This document shows, piece by piece, positions 15,616-22,315 of a stretch of DNA of 39,066 bases (position 1 is the first letter of the stretch; each line of letters begins with the position of its first letter). Position numbers and translations under genes: made by a program. The notes beneath the pieces are model-generated. The model had not been told where the DNA came from. It saw nothing but the letters and a program-made list of their open reading frames with translations, and did not search any database. Origin of the DNA: an uncultured Bacteroidales bacterium (GTDB lineage Bacteria > Bacteroidota > Bacteroidia > Bacteroidales > Muribaculaceae); NCBI GenBank assembly GCA_902787185.1, contig CADAFP010000019.1, forward strand, positions 1 to 39,066, read 5' to 3'.

Positions 15616-17787
15616 ATGAAAAACACAGATTTTAATTTTAGTTACTCAAAAAGCACACGCCCGTATAATAGGAACACGGACGTTAAAAAAACCTATGCGC
15701 TTACATGGGAAGAAAAGCAGGGCACAATAACCGACCTTTGTACGGATATACAAAACGGCTTTGCCTTTTGCCCCTGCTTTTATCATGATGGCGACACTTT
15801 CAGCATGAGCGGAAAAAAGGCCGAAAACCTGAAGGGCACTTACTTTATTGTTTTTGATTTTGATGCTGTACGGCTGACAGCGGGGGAGTTTTACGGCTCA
15901 ATGATGGGCACAACATTAACGCCATCTATTATCTATACAACGGCGAATGATGGCACTTTCAAAGCGGGTAAGGTGGAGAAATACAACAACCGCTACAGAG
16001 TTATTTACGTTTTAGATGCAGCCATCCATGATAAAGAGGTATACGCCGAACTTCACCAAGCGTTAAAGGCCGATATATCCAAAGCAGTTGAAGACCCCAA
16101 AGAGATAAACGCCACCTTTTCCAAGGACGGGGCTGAAGGTGTTTACAAGGGCATTTTTACCGACAACACCGACAAGGACGTAAGCCACTTTTTCGCAGGT
16201 TGTGAAGATACGGAGTTATATTGTAGCCAAAGGGTTTTATCATTAGCCGACCTTTGCAGTAGATATGAGGTTACAGTAACCGAGACGGTAGACAAGGGCA
16301 TCCGCACTCAATACGGAGATAATCATTTAACAATGATTGAGGCATCCGCATACGGTACGGAAATAAACAACCAAGTAGAAAGTGAAAGTGCAAAAAAGTC
16401 TCAACGGGTGGACTATCATAAAAAGAGAGAGAAAGTATTATTCTACCCAATGAGCCAAATTTGCACTTTTGAAAATGCGGATATTTGGCAAGAGTTTTTG
16501 AAAGACTTCAACGACCCACAAAAAACATTTAACCGCCTTAAATTTGAATATAGCGGAAGACTGCCACTATTACCCACGGCCACGGATATAACGCAGTATA
16601 TCACCGACAAAAACAAAGAAAAACTTTACATTGAGGTTGACAACAATTACACCGAGTTGATATATAAAAGGCTGAAAGTTCAAAAGCGAGACCGAGACGG
16701 CCAAAAGGTTGATAAGTGGGAAAATGCAAAGTTTTATGATGGCATGGGAAGAAGGCGAAAAATATTCATCCATGCGCTCATGTTACGCATGATAACACCC
16801 ACCGCCACACGGGAGCAAATTTTGTGGAGCGTTACCAATTTTATTGTGAACTTCATAGACAATAAAGAGGACGTTATTACAAAATATGAAGTCTCAAAAA
16901 TTGTGGATGGCGTAATGAAAAAAGACCTCAATGAGTGGGAGACCTTGAGACAACATTTTCAAAAAACTTTCAAAGTAAATAAGGCCGTGGCACGGGCAAA
17001 AAACAAAGACCCAAAGAAAGCCGCACTTGAGGCACAACATGAGAGAGCCACCGACCGAAAAAATGAAAGGTGGGAAAAGATAGCGGCTATATATGACCCT
17101 GCCATGAGCGACAAAGAAAACCTGAAGGCCATAAATGAAAAAGGCGTGGATATATCACTACCGACCCTAAAGCGGTGGAAAAAAGAAAACGGCATGAGTA
17201 AAGCGGCCAAAGCGTCAAGGACTGAAAAGATGGCGGCACTTTACGACCCCGAATTAACGGACAGCCAAAACCTTGAGCAAATGCGGGCGAATGGGCTAAA
17301 ACTTTGCTTAAGGACTTTGAAAGCATGGAAAAAACAAAACGGATATACACGAGAAAACACAAAAGCCACCAAAGACCAAAATAAAGCCGTTGAGAGCATT
17401 TTTTATGATGAGATTGAGCAACAACCCACCGAGATAATGAAAGCGCATGAGGGCGTAAAAATAGACCTTTTCAGCGGTGCGGATATTGAGACCTTAACGG
17501 CGAATTATATGAGAGGTGCACAACCTCAAAAGTCGGACAACTGTAAAAAAGATTTTGACCCGTGGGACTTCTACAAAAGCCACAATTTAGAAGGGGCGAG
17601 ATACGGAAAAAATGCGGTTAATGACCGTGACGAAATGAAAACATACAAGCGTGAAAACCAAGCCAAAGGAATAGACCCCAACGCCATGAGTGAAGAGGAT
17701 TTTATTGCGTGGTTGTGCATGGATGACGAACAAGAAAAAACAACCTTTTCACCCTCCCAAAACATTGAAGAAGACGAGCCGTTTTGA
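15616..17787 (+). CDS. Primase-like replication protein with two tandem helix-turn-helix modules
   Basis: This 723-residue protein is the largest in the element. Residues about 1-230 look like an archaeo-eukaryotic-type primase domain: YFIVFDFDAV with the acidic pair D81/D83, TPSIIYTTAN (about 102-111), and RYRVIYVLD (about 126-134) in the place of the usual RFR motif. A middle region of about 250-450 resembles the helical domain that follows such primases. Next come two copies of a roughly 40-residue module, IAAIYDPAMSDKENL...LPTLKRWKKENG and MAALYDPELTDSQNL...LRTLKAWKKQNG, probably DNA-binding HTH units. No Walker A helicase motif is seen, so unwinding may depend on host or helper. It likely primes replication of the excised element, perhaps from the folded segment just upstream. 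Family identity is by motif only. Confidence 0.75.
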   Translation: MKNTDFNFSYSKSTRPYNRNTDVKKTYALTWEEKQGTITDLCTDIQNGFAFCPCFYHDGDTFSMSGKKAENLKGTYFIVFDFDAVRLTAGEFYGSMMGTTLTPSIIYTTANDGTFKAGKVEKYNNRYRVIYVLDAAIHDKEVYAELHQALKADISKAVEDPKEINATFSKDGAEGVYKGIFTDNTDKDVSHFFAGCEDTELYCSQRVLSLADLCSRYEVTVTETVDKGIRTQYGDNHLTMIEASAYGTEINNQVESESAKKSQRVDYHKKREKVLFYPMSQICTFENADIWQEFLKDFNDPQKTFNRLKFEYSGRLPLLPTATDITQYITDKNKEKLYIEVDNNYTELIYKRLKVQKRDRDGQKVDKWENAKFYDGMGRRRKIFIHALMLRMITPTATREQILWSVTNFIVNFIDNKEDVITKYEVSKIVDGVMKKDLNEWETLRQHFQKTFKVNKAVARAKNKDPKKAALEAQHERATDRKNERWEKIAAIYDPAMSDKENLKAINEKGVDISLPTLKRWKKENGMSKAAKASRTEKMAALYDPELTDSQNLEQMRANGLKLCLRTLKAWKKQNGYTRENTKATKDQNKAVESIFYDEIEQQPTEIMKAHEGVKIDLFSGADIETLTANYMRGAQPQKSDNCKKDFDPWDFYKSHNLEGARYGKNAVNDRDEMKTYKRENQAKGIDPNAMSEEDFIAWLCMDDEQEKTTFSPSQNIEEDEPF

Positions 17788-17804
17788 TTTTTTTTTCATT
17801 AAAT

Positions 17805-17842
17805 GTTGAACTTTTTAGAAAGTTGAGATATTTATATATGAA
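17805..17842 (+). promoter_or_regulatory. 38-bp repeated upstream element, copy 2
   Basis: This is the second copy of the sequence at 14929-14966 (34 of 38 identical). It starts 18 bp after the primase stop and precedes the small-ORF and capsid gene group, so it probably provides transcription for that group. Confidence 0.6.
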
Positions 17843-17880
17843 AGGCAAAAAAAAAATAATAACCAAAAACAATTTATGAC

Positions 17881-18009
17881 ATGATTTTTTTATTGAGCGG
17901 AGCGGCCACGGCTGCATTTATAACAGCGGGAATTTTGAGTGAAAAAAACTTACTTACGCAGATTAATTACAATGATTTTCACAGCCGCATTCGTGGCTAT
18001 AACTACTAA
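17881..18009 (+). CDS. Small putative membrane protein (42 aa)
   Basis: ATG 17881 opens a 42-codon frame that begins MIFLLSGAATAAFITAGILSE, a single hydrophobic helix, then a short polar tail ending GYNY. It lies 38 bp after the repeated upstream element and leads the small-gene group. Its size and composition would fit a small membrane effector, but no family is recognised and the coding status is uncertain. Confidence 0.4.
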   Translation: MIFLLSGAATAAFITAGILSEKNLLTQINYNDFHSRIRGYNY

Positions 18010-18037
18010 AAAATAAAAGGAAAAATAAAAATGAAAA

Positions 18038-18250
18038 ATGGAGTTTTGGATAATTGCAGGAATAGCGGCTTTTATTGTCGTGATGGCCGAGTATGCGAGA
18101 GGTAAAGAAAATGCCGAGACACGGGACAAAATAGATGAGATGCACAAGTGGCTGAAACGCTGCCACCCTTACAAGTACAACGCCATGAGCGACCGAGAGA
18201 CCGAAAAAATTGAGTATAGAAATAATGAGATAAACACACAAGAAAAATGA
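18038..18250 (+). CDS. Small single-pass membrane protein (70 aa)
   Basis: The product starts MEFWIIAGIAAFIVVMAEYA, one transmembrane helix, followed by a charged, probably coiled-coil cytoplasmic tail. The stop overlaps the next start in an ATGA (18247-18250), which indicates translational coupling and supports real coding. A possible ATG at 18031 is in another frame and runs only a short way. The function is unknown. Small one-helix proteins with coiled-coil tails occur in phages as spanin-like or membrane-tethering proteins, but no lysis partner is visible. Confidence 0.6.
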   Translation: MEFWIIAGIAAFIVVMAEYARGKENAETRDKIDEMHKWLKRCHPYKYNAMSDRETEKIEYRNNEINTQEK

Positions 18251-18522
18251 AAGATATAGAAAAACGGGTTATGGATGATGCGCCCACGGTTTTAGACAAC
18301 CAAAGCCGAGCCGTGAAAGCCGCAAAAAAAATGATGGATGGCTCAAAAAGCGAGACCGAAAAAAAACAACTTCGGCGCATAATAAAAGGGCTTGAGCGTG
18401 ATATAGAGACAATCAAAAAAGAAGGGCTTGAGGAATACAAGCGAAAGAAAAATATCATTAAAAAATTAGACAAGATAAAGGCCGATTTTAATAGCCTTTT
18501 GAACGGAGAAAATAAACAATAA
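18247..18522 (+). CDS. Small coiled-coil protein (91 aa)
   Basis: This 91-residue protein is highly charged and almost wholly helical. It begins MKDIEKRVMDDAPTVLDN, with a Lys/Glu heptad-rich region over about residues 35-85. It is coupled to the upstream gene by an ATGA overlap. In capsid modules, small helical proteins of this size in front of the capsid gene often act as scaffolds. That role is a positional inference here; no family is recognised. Confidence 0.6.
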   Translation: MKDIEKRVMDDAPTVLDNQSRAVKAAKKMMDGSKSETEKKQLRRIIKGLERDIETIKKEGLEEYKRKKNIIKKLDKIKADFNSLLNGENKQ

Positions 18523-18537
18523 ACAACGTGAAAAACT

Positions 18538-18636
18538 ATGAGACCAAAGGCAAAAGATTTTGATGACCTTATTGAATTTATGGATGCCGTCAATAAGTAC
18601 GAGCAAAGAAATAAAAGACCAAAAAACAAGAGATGA
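18538..18636 (+). CDS. Very small ORF (32 aa) coupled to the next gene
   Basis: ATG 18538 starts a 32-codon frame (MRPKAKDFDDLIEFMDAVNK, then a basic end). Its TGA overlaps the next ATG in an ATGA at 18633-18636, the same arrangement as the pair upstream. The overlap and the sensible composition suggest translation, but it is too short to classify. Confidence 0.45.
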   Translation: MRPKAKDFDDLIEFMDAVNKYEQRNKRPKNKR

Positions 18637-18944
18637 CCTTGAGTGAATTAAAAGAGATAACCAAAGCGGCAAATGTTATAACCTTTGCACTCGCTAAAAT
18701 GATAAACAACTACAGCGACATCATAGGCGAGACCGCCGCAAATGGATGGATGAGCAAAGGGGATTTGCTACAACTACTTGACTACGACCCGTTTAAAAAC
18801 ATGATAACGTTAAAAAAAGACTTTAATGCAAAAGTTTTTGATATAGTTGAGAGGCAGCGAAATTTTAACGCCATGGTGGACGTGGAAAAAGTAGATGTAA
18901 ACAAGATGGCGAAAGACTTAAAAGCCAAATTATTAGAAAGATAA
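18633..18944 (+). CDS. Small helical protein of unknown function (103 aa)
   Basis: This 103-residue, soluble, mostly helical protein begins MTLSELKEITKAANVITFAL. It has a central GWMSKGDLLQLLDYDPF segment and a lysine-rich C-terminus. It is the last small gene before the capsid gene, 25 bp upstream of it. No family is recognised. Given its place, a head-assembly, packaging-specificity or regulatory role is possible, but the sequence alone shows none of these. Confidence 0.6.
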   Translation: MTLSELKEITKAANVITFALAKMINNYSDIIGETAANGWMSKGDLLQLLDYDPFKNMITLKKDFNAKVFDIVERQRNFNAMVDVEKVDVNKMAKDLKAKLLER

Positions 18945-18949
18945 TAATG

Positions 18950-18969
18950 ATTAAAATTATAATTTTAAT
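18950..18969. promoter_or_regulatory. Perfect 20-bp palindrome abutting the capsid gene start
   Basis: ATTAAAATTA followed by TAATTTTAAT is exactly self-complementary and ends at the base before ATG 18970. It covers the whole ribosome-loading region, so it could be a repressor operator or an RNA hairpin limiting capsid translation. Confidence 0.6.
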
Positions 18970-19905
18970 ATGGAAAAACAAGCAAAAAATTTAGGCATTT
19001 TGGCACAAATCCGTGCCATCAAAGAAGCCCGCAACAGCGGCAAAAAAAACCCCGCATTTATGAAGGCGGTAGATGAGATAAAGAGACAATGGCAGGAAAA
19101 AGGATTAACCGCTTACGGGCAAATCCAAACCCGTGGCATAATCGGCAAAAACGGGCGGTTAGACCAAAGTGCCCAAAACGCAGCACAATTTAATATTTAC
19201 GGCGTGCAGCATCAACAAAGGGCGTGGCCACTCATTGAGAATTTGGGCGTGAAGGTAATAACTGACGCACAAGCAAACGTAAAATATCCGCTCATTGATG
19301 GTAATAACTCGCAGTGGGTGGAAGAGGGCGAAAGTATTGAGTGCACGACCCAATTTTTTGGGTTAAATTTAAGACCACGCCGCATGGTCTCACTTGTGGG
19401 CTACAGTAGTGAGTTGATTTTAATGAGCGACAGCGACCTTGAGAAAGAGATAGAAGGCGACCTCATTGAGAGCGTTTTTGCGAGAGTGCAGGACACAATT
19501 TTTAATGATATTTTTGATGCTGAAAACGCCACAACTTTAACCTCATTTGATGATGTCGTAGCCTTTGAACTTTCAGCAGGTCAAAAGAAAATCCACAACG
19601 GCGTTTATTTGGTCAGTCCACAAGCAGCGGCCAACCTCAAAAAGATGATGCACGGTAATTTCCCCGTTATGCTCAATAACATGATTAATGGTTATAGAGT
19701 TATTGAGACCCCATCACTTGAGGGTGATAAAATCATTTTTGGCGACTTTACAAAATTGCTTTTAGTCCAATTTGGAAAAGGGTTAGATATTACACTGAAC
19801 GAAATAACAAAAGCCCCAAATGTTGAGTTAACAATAAACTCATATTGGGCGTGGGGCATGATGGATGAAAACGGCTTTATTTTCGCAAAAACACAAAGCG
19901 AGTAA
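18970..19905 (+). CDS. HK97-fold major capsid protein
   Basis: This 311-residue protein resembles HK97-type phage major capsid proteins. WVEEGESI (116-123) matches the E-loop/P-domain entry. FFGLNLRPRRMVSLVGYSSELILMSD (129-154, spanned in part) followed by DLEKEIEGDLI is the classic strand and spine-helix region. GVYLVSPQAAANLKK (211-225) and the late GDFTKLLL and GMMDENGFIF segments fit the A-domain and end of the fold. Residues 1-75 are charged and helical and may serve as a built-in scaffold or delta domain; no separate maturation protease is present in the window. It is the only structural gene in the element. An encapsulin, which shares the fold, is less likely because no cargo gene is adjacent and the context is an integrase element. 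Confidence 0.8.
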   Translation: MEKQAKNLGILAQIRAIKEARNSGKKNPAFMKAVDEIKRQWQEKGLTAYGQIQTRGIIGKNGRLDQSAQNAAQFNIYGVQHQQRAWPLIENLGVKVITDAQANVKYPLIDGNNSQWVEEGESIECTTQFFGLNLRPRRMVSLVGYSSELILMSDSDLEKEIEGDLIESVFARVQDTIFNDIFDAENATTLTSFDDVVAFELSAGQKKIHNGVYLVSPQAAANLKKMMHGNFPVMLNNMINGYRVIETPSLEGDKIIFGDFTKLLLVQFGKGLDITLNEITKAPNVELTINSYWAWGMMDENGFIFAKTQSE

Positions 19906-19937
19906 TATTACTTTAAGGTTGTTTTATTTTTGGGTGG

Positions 19938-19968
19938 GGCGGTCTTTTTGATAGCCCCATCTTTTAAT
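19938..19968 (+). terminator. Terminator after the capsid gene
   Basis: The stem TGGGGC / GCCCCA with a 13-nt T-rich loop is followed by TCTTTT. Confidence 0.6.
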
Positions 19969-20112
19969 GCCAAAATGATATTTATAGATGTGGCCGAAAG
20001 AGCCGCATTTTAACAATAAAATGTTATTTCTATATCCATTTTTTGGGTTGTATTTTCACGGTAAAAAACCAATTAACAGTTAACACATCAAAATGTTTTT
20101 ACCTATTGTGAA

Positions 20113-20149
20113 GGGCACTTTTCCCGTTGTGGGTTGAGTGCCTTTTTTT
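20113..20149 (+). terminator. Second terminator at the element right end
   Basis: GGCACT pairs with AGTGCC, with an inner CCC/GGG pairing, and is followed by a run of seven T. Confidence 0.7.
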
Positions 20150-20273
20150 GATGTCTCTTTTGGCTTAGGTCGTGCCACCCGTGCAGATATAAAGACCCGC
20201 CCGAAATATGAAAACCTCAAGGGGTTGAGGGGGTGAAAAATAGGTAAAGGCCTATGCTAAAGAGTGTTAAAGA

Positions 20274-20305
20274 TTTGGATATGTGGCAAATATGGTCTAC
20301 CTTTG
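20274..20305 (+). promoter_or_regulatory. Outward consensus promoter at the right end
   Basis: TTTG (20274-20277), a 20-bp spacer and TACCTTTG (20298-20305) match the full Bacteroidetes consensus (TTTG, 19-21 bp, TAnnTTTG). It points right, with no gene ahead before attR, and the host gene beyond is convergent. In a circular excised form it would read through attP into the integrase, about 220 nt downstream. Confidence 0.7.
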
Positions 20306-20306
20306 T

Positions 20307-20327
20307 AAAAGAACAGCGGAAAAGAAC
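20307..20327 (+). repeat. Right terminal direct repeat, possible integrase arm site
   Basis: This is the partner of 12635-12655: AAAAGAAC, a short spacer, then GAAAAGAAC, differing at two positions. It lies about 58 bp inside attR. Confidence 0.55.
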
Positions 20328-20384
20328 TTGACATTTTGGAATAACGTAAACGACTGAAAGGCAGTGTTTTAAGTCCAATTTTCA

Positions 20385-20399
20385 AAATTTGTTTAATTT
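20385..20399 (+). other. attR core (15-bp direct repeat)
   Basis: AAATTTGTTTAATTT is identical to 12551-12565. It continues directly into CCCGCCC of the host palindrome arm. Confidence 0.8.
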
Positions 20400-20450
20400 C
20401 CCGCCCAACGGGCAGTTATATTGAATATAGTTGAATGATGACACACCACC
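20385..20450. repeat. Right half of the interrupted host palindromic repeat
   Basis: The arm AATTTGTTTAATTTCCC is complementary to the left arm at 12513-12529 in 16 of 17 positions. The hairpin GCCC-AAC-GGGC is at 20403-20413. The outer block TGACACACCACC (20439-20450) is the inverse of GGCGGTGTGTCA at 12465-12476 with one mismatch. Confidence 0.85.
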
Positions 20451-20483
20451 CTCCTATCTCACGTTATTCCAGTGTTTTATGTT

Positions 20484-22037
20484 TTAGGGTTCTAAAGTGC
20501 GTTTAGAGCTGTTCTTGCGGTACCAGCCGATAAACCAGGCGATAGCGATGACCGTGACGGCAATGACTACCCATGGCGTTGCTTCGGGATGGTTCAAGGC
20601 CTGAGGCGACGCCACGAGGAAGGTGGAGCAGACCACGGTCATGAACACGGCGGGAATCAGGGTGATGATGTAGGGCTTGCGGTTGCGTGCCAGATAGACG
20701 GTAATCATCCACAGGGTGAAGACCGACAGCGTCTGGTTGGACCAGCCGAAGTATTGCCACAGCACGTTAAAGCCATTAGGATTCTCCATTTGCCAGATGA
20801 GCAGCAGCAACGAGGCCACAAACAGGGGAACGCTTATCATCAAGCGGCGCACCATGCTCTTTTGCTCAAAATGCAAGGCCTCGGCGATGATGAGGCGGGC
20901 GCTGCGGAAGGCGGTATCGCCACTGGTGATGGGCGCTGCCACGACACCGAGCACTGCGAGGGTACCGCCCACAATGCCCAGCCAGCTGCTGCACACGAGG
21001 TTAACGAGCTCGGGAGCGGTGAAATACTGGATGAGCGTCTTGCCGTCGGCCAACTCGACCTGCGCCATGAAGGCGGTGACCTGCTCGGGGCTAACGACCT
21101 CTTTCCAACCCTCGTAATAGAAGAAATAGGACGAAACGGTCGCCCAGATGAGCGCCACGAGTCCCTCGGTAATCATCGCGCCGTAAAAGACGGGCCTTGC
21201 CAAGCGCTCGCTCTTGAGGCAGCGCGCCATGAGGGGGCTCTGGGTGGCGTGGAAACCGCTGATAGCACCGCAGGCGATGGTGATGAACAGGCAGGGGAAC
21301 AAGGGATTATTCTTAAGGTAGCCAGTGAGGCCAAGCGTATCCTTGCCGTTCACAGCCTGTCCCTGGGTCCACTGTGACAGGTCGCCCATGTTCCACAGTT
21401 CGGGCAGATGCGGCATCTTCACGAACAGCCCCACAAGCAGTCCCGCCGCCATCACCAGCAGGGCGATGGCAAACAGGGGATAGACGCGCCCGATAATCTT
21501 GTCGATGGGCAACAGCGTGGCAATGACGTAATAACCGAAGATGACGATGATCCAGATAATGGTAGCGTCCTCGCCTCCCCACATGTCCTTGAGGATGAGG
21601 GCCGGGCTATAGACAAAGACCGCGCCGACCATCATCAGCAGCAAGACGGTGAACACGAGCATCACGTTGCGCGTGCCGCCGCCCAGGTACTTGCCGATGA
21701 GGGTGGGCAGGTTAGCGCCGTCGTGGCGCAGCGAGAGCATGCCGCTCATGAAGTCGTGCACGGCGCCGGCAAAGATGCAGCCCAGGACAATCCACAGATA
21801 GGATGCCGGGCCGAACCACATGCCCATGATGGCACCAAAGATGGGCCCCGTTCCCGCAATGTTGAGGAACTGGATCATAAACACTTTCCACGTGGGCAAG
21901 GCCACATAGTCCACACCGTCGGCAAGACGCACGGCAGGCGTCTCACGGTCATCGGGGCGAATCACCCGCTCCACGATGGCACCATATACAAGGTAGCCCA
22001 AAATCAGGGCCACAAGGCTAATGATAAAACTGATCAT
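20484..22037 (-). CDS. cstA: CstA-family carbon starvation transporter
   Basis: This 517-residue inner-membrane protein has about 13-15 hydrophobic helices and the CstA family N-terminus. Recognisable blocks are the first helix MISFIISLVALILGYLVYG, then FLNIAGTGPIFGAIMGMWFG, and FAGAVHDFMSGMLSLRHDG. CstA relatives import peptides or pyruvate during carbon limitation. It is shorter than E. coli CstA (about 700 residues) but typical for the Bacteroidetes form. It has its own promoter module upstream (22060-22160, minus strand). With the integrative element removed, it is the convergent neighbour of the Big_5 lipoprotein gene. The symbol is a family name; the transported substrate is not shown. 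Confidence 0.9.
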   Translation of the reverse strand: MISFIISLVALILGYLVYGAIVERVIRPDDRETPAVRLADGVDYVALPTWKVFMIQFLNIAGTGPIFGAIMGMWFGPASYLWIVLGCIFAGAVHDFMSGMLSLRHDGANLPTLIGKYLGGGTRNVMLVFTVLLLMMVGAVFVYSPALILKDMWGGEDATIIWIIVIFGYYVIATLLPIDKIIGRVYPLFAIALLVMAAGLLVGLFVKMPHLPELWNMGDLSQWTQGQAVNGKDTLGLTGYLKNNPLFPCLFITIACGAISGFHATQSPLMARCLKSERLARPVFYGAMITEGLVALIWATVSSYFFYYEGWKEVVSPEQVTAFMAQVELADGKTLIQYFTAPELVNLVCSSWLGIVGGTLAVLGVVAAPITSGDTAFRSARLIIAEALHFEQKSMVRRLMISVPLFVASLLLLIWQMENPNGFNVLWQYFGWSNQTLSVFTLWMITVYLARNRKPYIITLIPAVFMTVVCSTFLVASPQALNHPEATPWVVIAVTVIAIAWFIGWYRKNSSKRTLEP

Positions 22038-22059
22038 CGTTTGATGTAATTTGTTTGAA

Positions 22060-22160
22060 CGGCAAAATTAGTGCAAGCCGAGCGAAATGCCAAAAAATAT
22101 TTTGAGCATTTCCAAGGCGCCGCCTAATTTATCCAAAATTAGTGCAAGCCGAGCAGAGGA
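22060..22160 (-). promoter_or_regulatory. Two-box promoter module upstream of cstA
   Basis: Read on the minus strand, CGGCTTGCACTAATTTTG occurs twice, with -7 boxes TAATTTTG at 22134-22141 and 22063-22070. Between them are AGGCGGCGCCT and an AATGCTCAAAATATT stretch followed by GGCATT. The same order appears at 23962-24095. The proximal box is 26 bp from the cstA ATG. Confidence 0.65.
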
Positions 22161-22179
22161 CAAAAAGAATTTCTTCTTT

Positions 22180-22314
22180 TTTTAGGTGTTAGGCATTAGG
22201 CATTAAGGATTAAGAATTAGGCATTAGGTGTTAAACGCCATGCGGATGCCACCTAATGCCTAAAACCTAATGCCTAAAGCCTAATAAAACCTAAAGCCTA
22301 ATAATGCCTAATAA
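22180..22314. repeat. Heptamer array C with GCGGATGCC core
   Basis: TTAGGTG, TTAGGCA and TTAGGCA-type units lie on the left. The core GCGGATGCCACC (22242-22253) is in the middle. CCTAATG, CCTAAAA and CCTAAAG units on the right run up to the stop codon of the next gene (22316-22318). Confidence 0.85.
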
Positions 22315-22315
22315 T

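Larger units (their letters stand above)
19906..20273. other. Non-coding right-end region of the element
   Basis: No gene is seen. The stretch contains two terminators (listed separately), a GATATTTATAGATG word (19978-19991) similar to part of the 38-bp repeated elements, and the inverted repeat ATAGG-TAAAGG-CCTAT at 20240-20255 just upstream of the right-end promoter, which could be an operator. A packaging recognition site could also lie here but cannot be identified by eye. Confidence 0.45.
12551..20399 (+). mobile_element. Integrative element with integrase, primase and capsid gene; candidate phage satellite
   Basis: The element is bounded by the direct repeat AAATTTGTTTAATTT (12551-12565 and 20385-20399). 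Deleting one repeat plus the interior rebuilds a host palindrome whose intact sister copy is at 6391-6530. All recognised genes are on the + strand: integrase, small basic protein, structured non-coding segment, primase-like protein, five small ORFs and an HK97-type major capsid protein. The DNA is visibly more A-rich than the host. No terminase, portal, maturation protease, tail, holin or lysin gene is seen, and no conjugation gene. A satellite that supplies its own capsid protein is the preferred reading; a remnant prophage is the alternative. Confidence 0.85.

Noticed and set aside
18970-19905. Encapsulin nanocompartment instead of phage capsid
   Set aside because: The fold would be shared, but there is no adjacent cargo enzyme and the gene sits in an integrase-primase element; kept only as an alternative.
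20338-20470. 10-bp inverted repeat GGAATAACGT / ACGTTATTCC across attR
   Set aside because: One arm is in the element and the other in host DNA, so it cannot belong to the element design; probably chance.
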